Source: Ovoidimarina sp050299695 (GTDB lineage: Bacteria; Pseudomonadota; Alphaproteobacteria; Rhodobacterales; Rhodobacteraceae). From it: a stretch of 51,252 nt of DNA. The notes beneath the pieces are model-generated. The model was not told the origin of the DNA. It saw only the letters and a program-made list of their open reading frames with translations, and made no database searches. The translations under genes and the position numbers were made by a program. The stretch spans positions 1-51,252 of the forward strand of contig JBNKWI010000015.1 in the NCBI GenBank assembly GCA_050299695.1, in the 5' to 3' direction. Within the stretch, counting starts at the first letter, position 1, and every line of letters starts with the position of its first letter. Below, one piece after another: positions 51,057 to 51,252 of the stretch.

Positions 51057-51252
51057 ATGTCCGAAGAGCTCTACAGGTTTCGCTGAGCGACATGGGGCGA
51101 CCTCGCGCTGCTCGCCGACTGGCGAGCCCGTCCGCATGTGCGGGAATGGTGGGATTCGGACGATCCCTATTCCGAGACGGATCTGACCTCGCCGCGCACC
51201 CGCCGGTGGATCGTCGAGTGCAACGGCACCCCCTTCGCCTTCATGCAGGATT
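51057..51252 (+). pseudogene. GNAT acetyltransferase (AAC(6')-like) interrupted by TGA, partial
   Basis: ATG 51057 reads MSEELYRFR then TGA at 51084-51086, after which the same frame continues as ATWGDLALLADWRARPHVRE, WWDSDDPYSETDL and RRWIVECNGTPFAFMQD to the window edge, the start of an aminoglycoside-6'-acetyltransferase-type GNAT domain. A CGA-to-TGA change would explain the stop, since related proteins have RFRRAT. Either a nonsense mutation, a base-call error, or a downstream start (a GTG exists at PHV) applies. The gene runs off the window. Confidence 0.7.

Noticed and set aside
49516..51093. Minus-strand open frame continuing upstream of the membrane protein at 48628-49515
   Set aside because: It lies antisense to rimO, whose motifs are unambiguous.
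1..51252. CRISPR array, rRNA or tRNA genes anywhere in the window
   Set aside because: No regularly spaced direct repeats with spacers and no rRNA or tRNA signatures were seen by eye; a covariance-model scan would be decisive.

Overview
The window is GC-rich, densely packed DNA that looks like the chromosome of a Rhodobacterales (Roseobacter/Rhodobacter-type) alphaproteobacterium. This is an inference from gene content: a DinB with an N-terminal zinc ribbon, a phasin, a TRAP transporter, DUF2783 and DUF2189 proteins, and a terminator-like intergenic repeat of a kind I associate with this order. A glucosylglycerol pathway suggests a marine or salt-exposed lifestyle.

Layout. 1-4023: 3' part of a DEAD-box RNA helicase, an unrecognised polytopic membrane protein, metG. 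4192-8910: galU (minus) divergent from a tight operon gpsA - HAD phosphatase - ggpS, which reads as a complete route to the compatible solute glucosylglycerol. 9012-10774: dusA and a translationally coupled dioxygenase-like gene. 10775-11765: a scar of mobile DNA beside dusA, made of a decayed tyrosine integrase cut by the end of an IS21-type element and a shifted istB tail. 11766-18639: homogentisate catabolism (fahA, maiA, hmgA) behind a DUF2783 small protein, a flavin hydroxylase and an unusual metallo-beta-lactamase-fold protein, divergent from a MarR regulator with palindromic sites between them. 18654-19270: a decayed class III aminotransferase. 19311-27345: a TRAP transporter (dctMQP) divergent from an FCD-type GntR regulator, which is followed by an amino-acid ABC transporter lacking an ATPase gene and a cytoplasmic gamma-glutamyltransferase. 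27421-34713: a full histidine-utilisation locus (hutIHGU and hutF-hutC, divergent around a palindrome). 34729-40357: exported gamma-glutamyltransferase, nadD, dacB, an EamA transporter and thiamine pyrophosphokinase. 40477-44187: a large acidic conserved hypothetical protein, NfeD-like and SPFH membrane proteins, a phasin. 44471-45511: a clearly AT-richer single gene whose C-terminal half resembles a class III nucleotidyl cyclase fold. 45557-51252: dinB, a large intergenic inverted repeat, a DUF2189 membrane protein, a lipoprotein lytic transglycosylase, a membrane-anchored hypothetical protein, rimO, and the start of an acetyltransferase broken by an in-frame stop.

How the genes work together. 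Much of the window converts nitrogenous and aromatic compounds to central metabolites: histidine to glutamate (hut), gamma-glutamyl compounds to glutamate (two GGTs), and homogentisate to fumarate and acetoacetate. Start/stop overlaps of four bases (ATGA or GTGA) are very common. The best candidates for something new are the split gpsA-phosphatase-ggpS cluster beside galU, the orphan cyclase-like gene at 44471-45511, and the hydroxylase/DUF2783/variant-MBL module feeding the homogentisate pathway.
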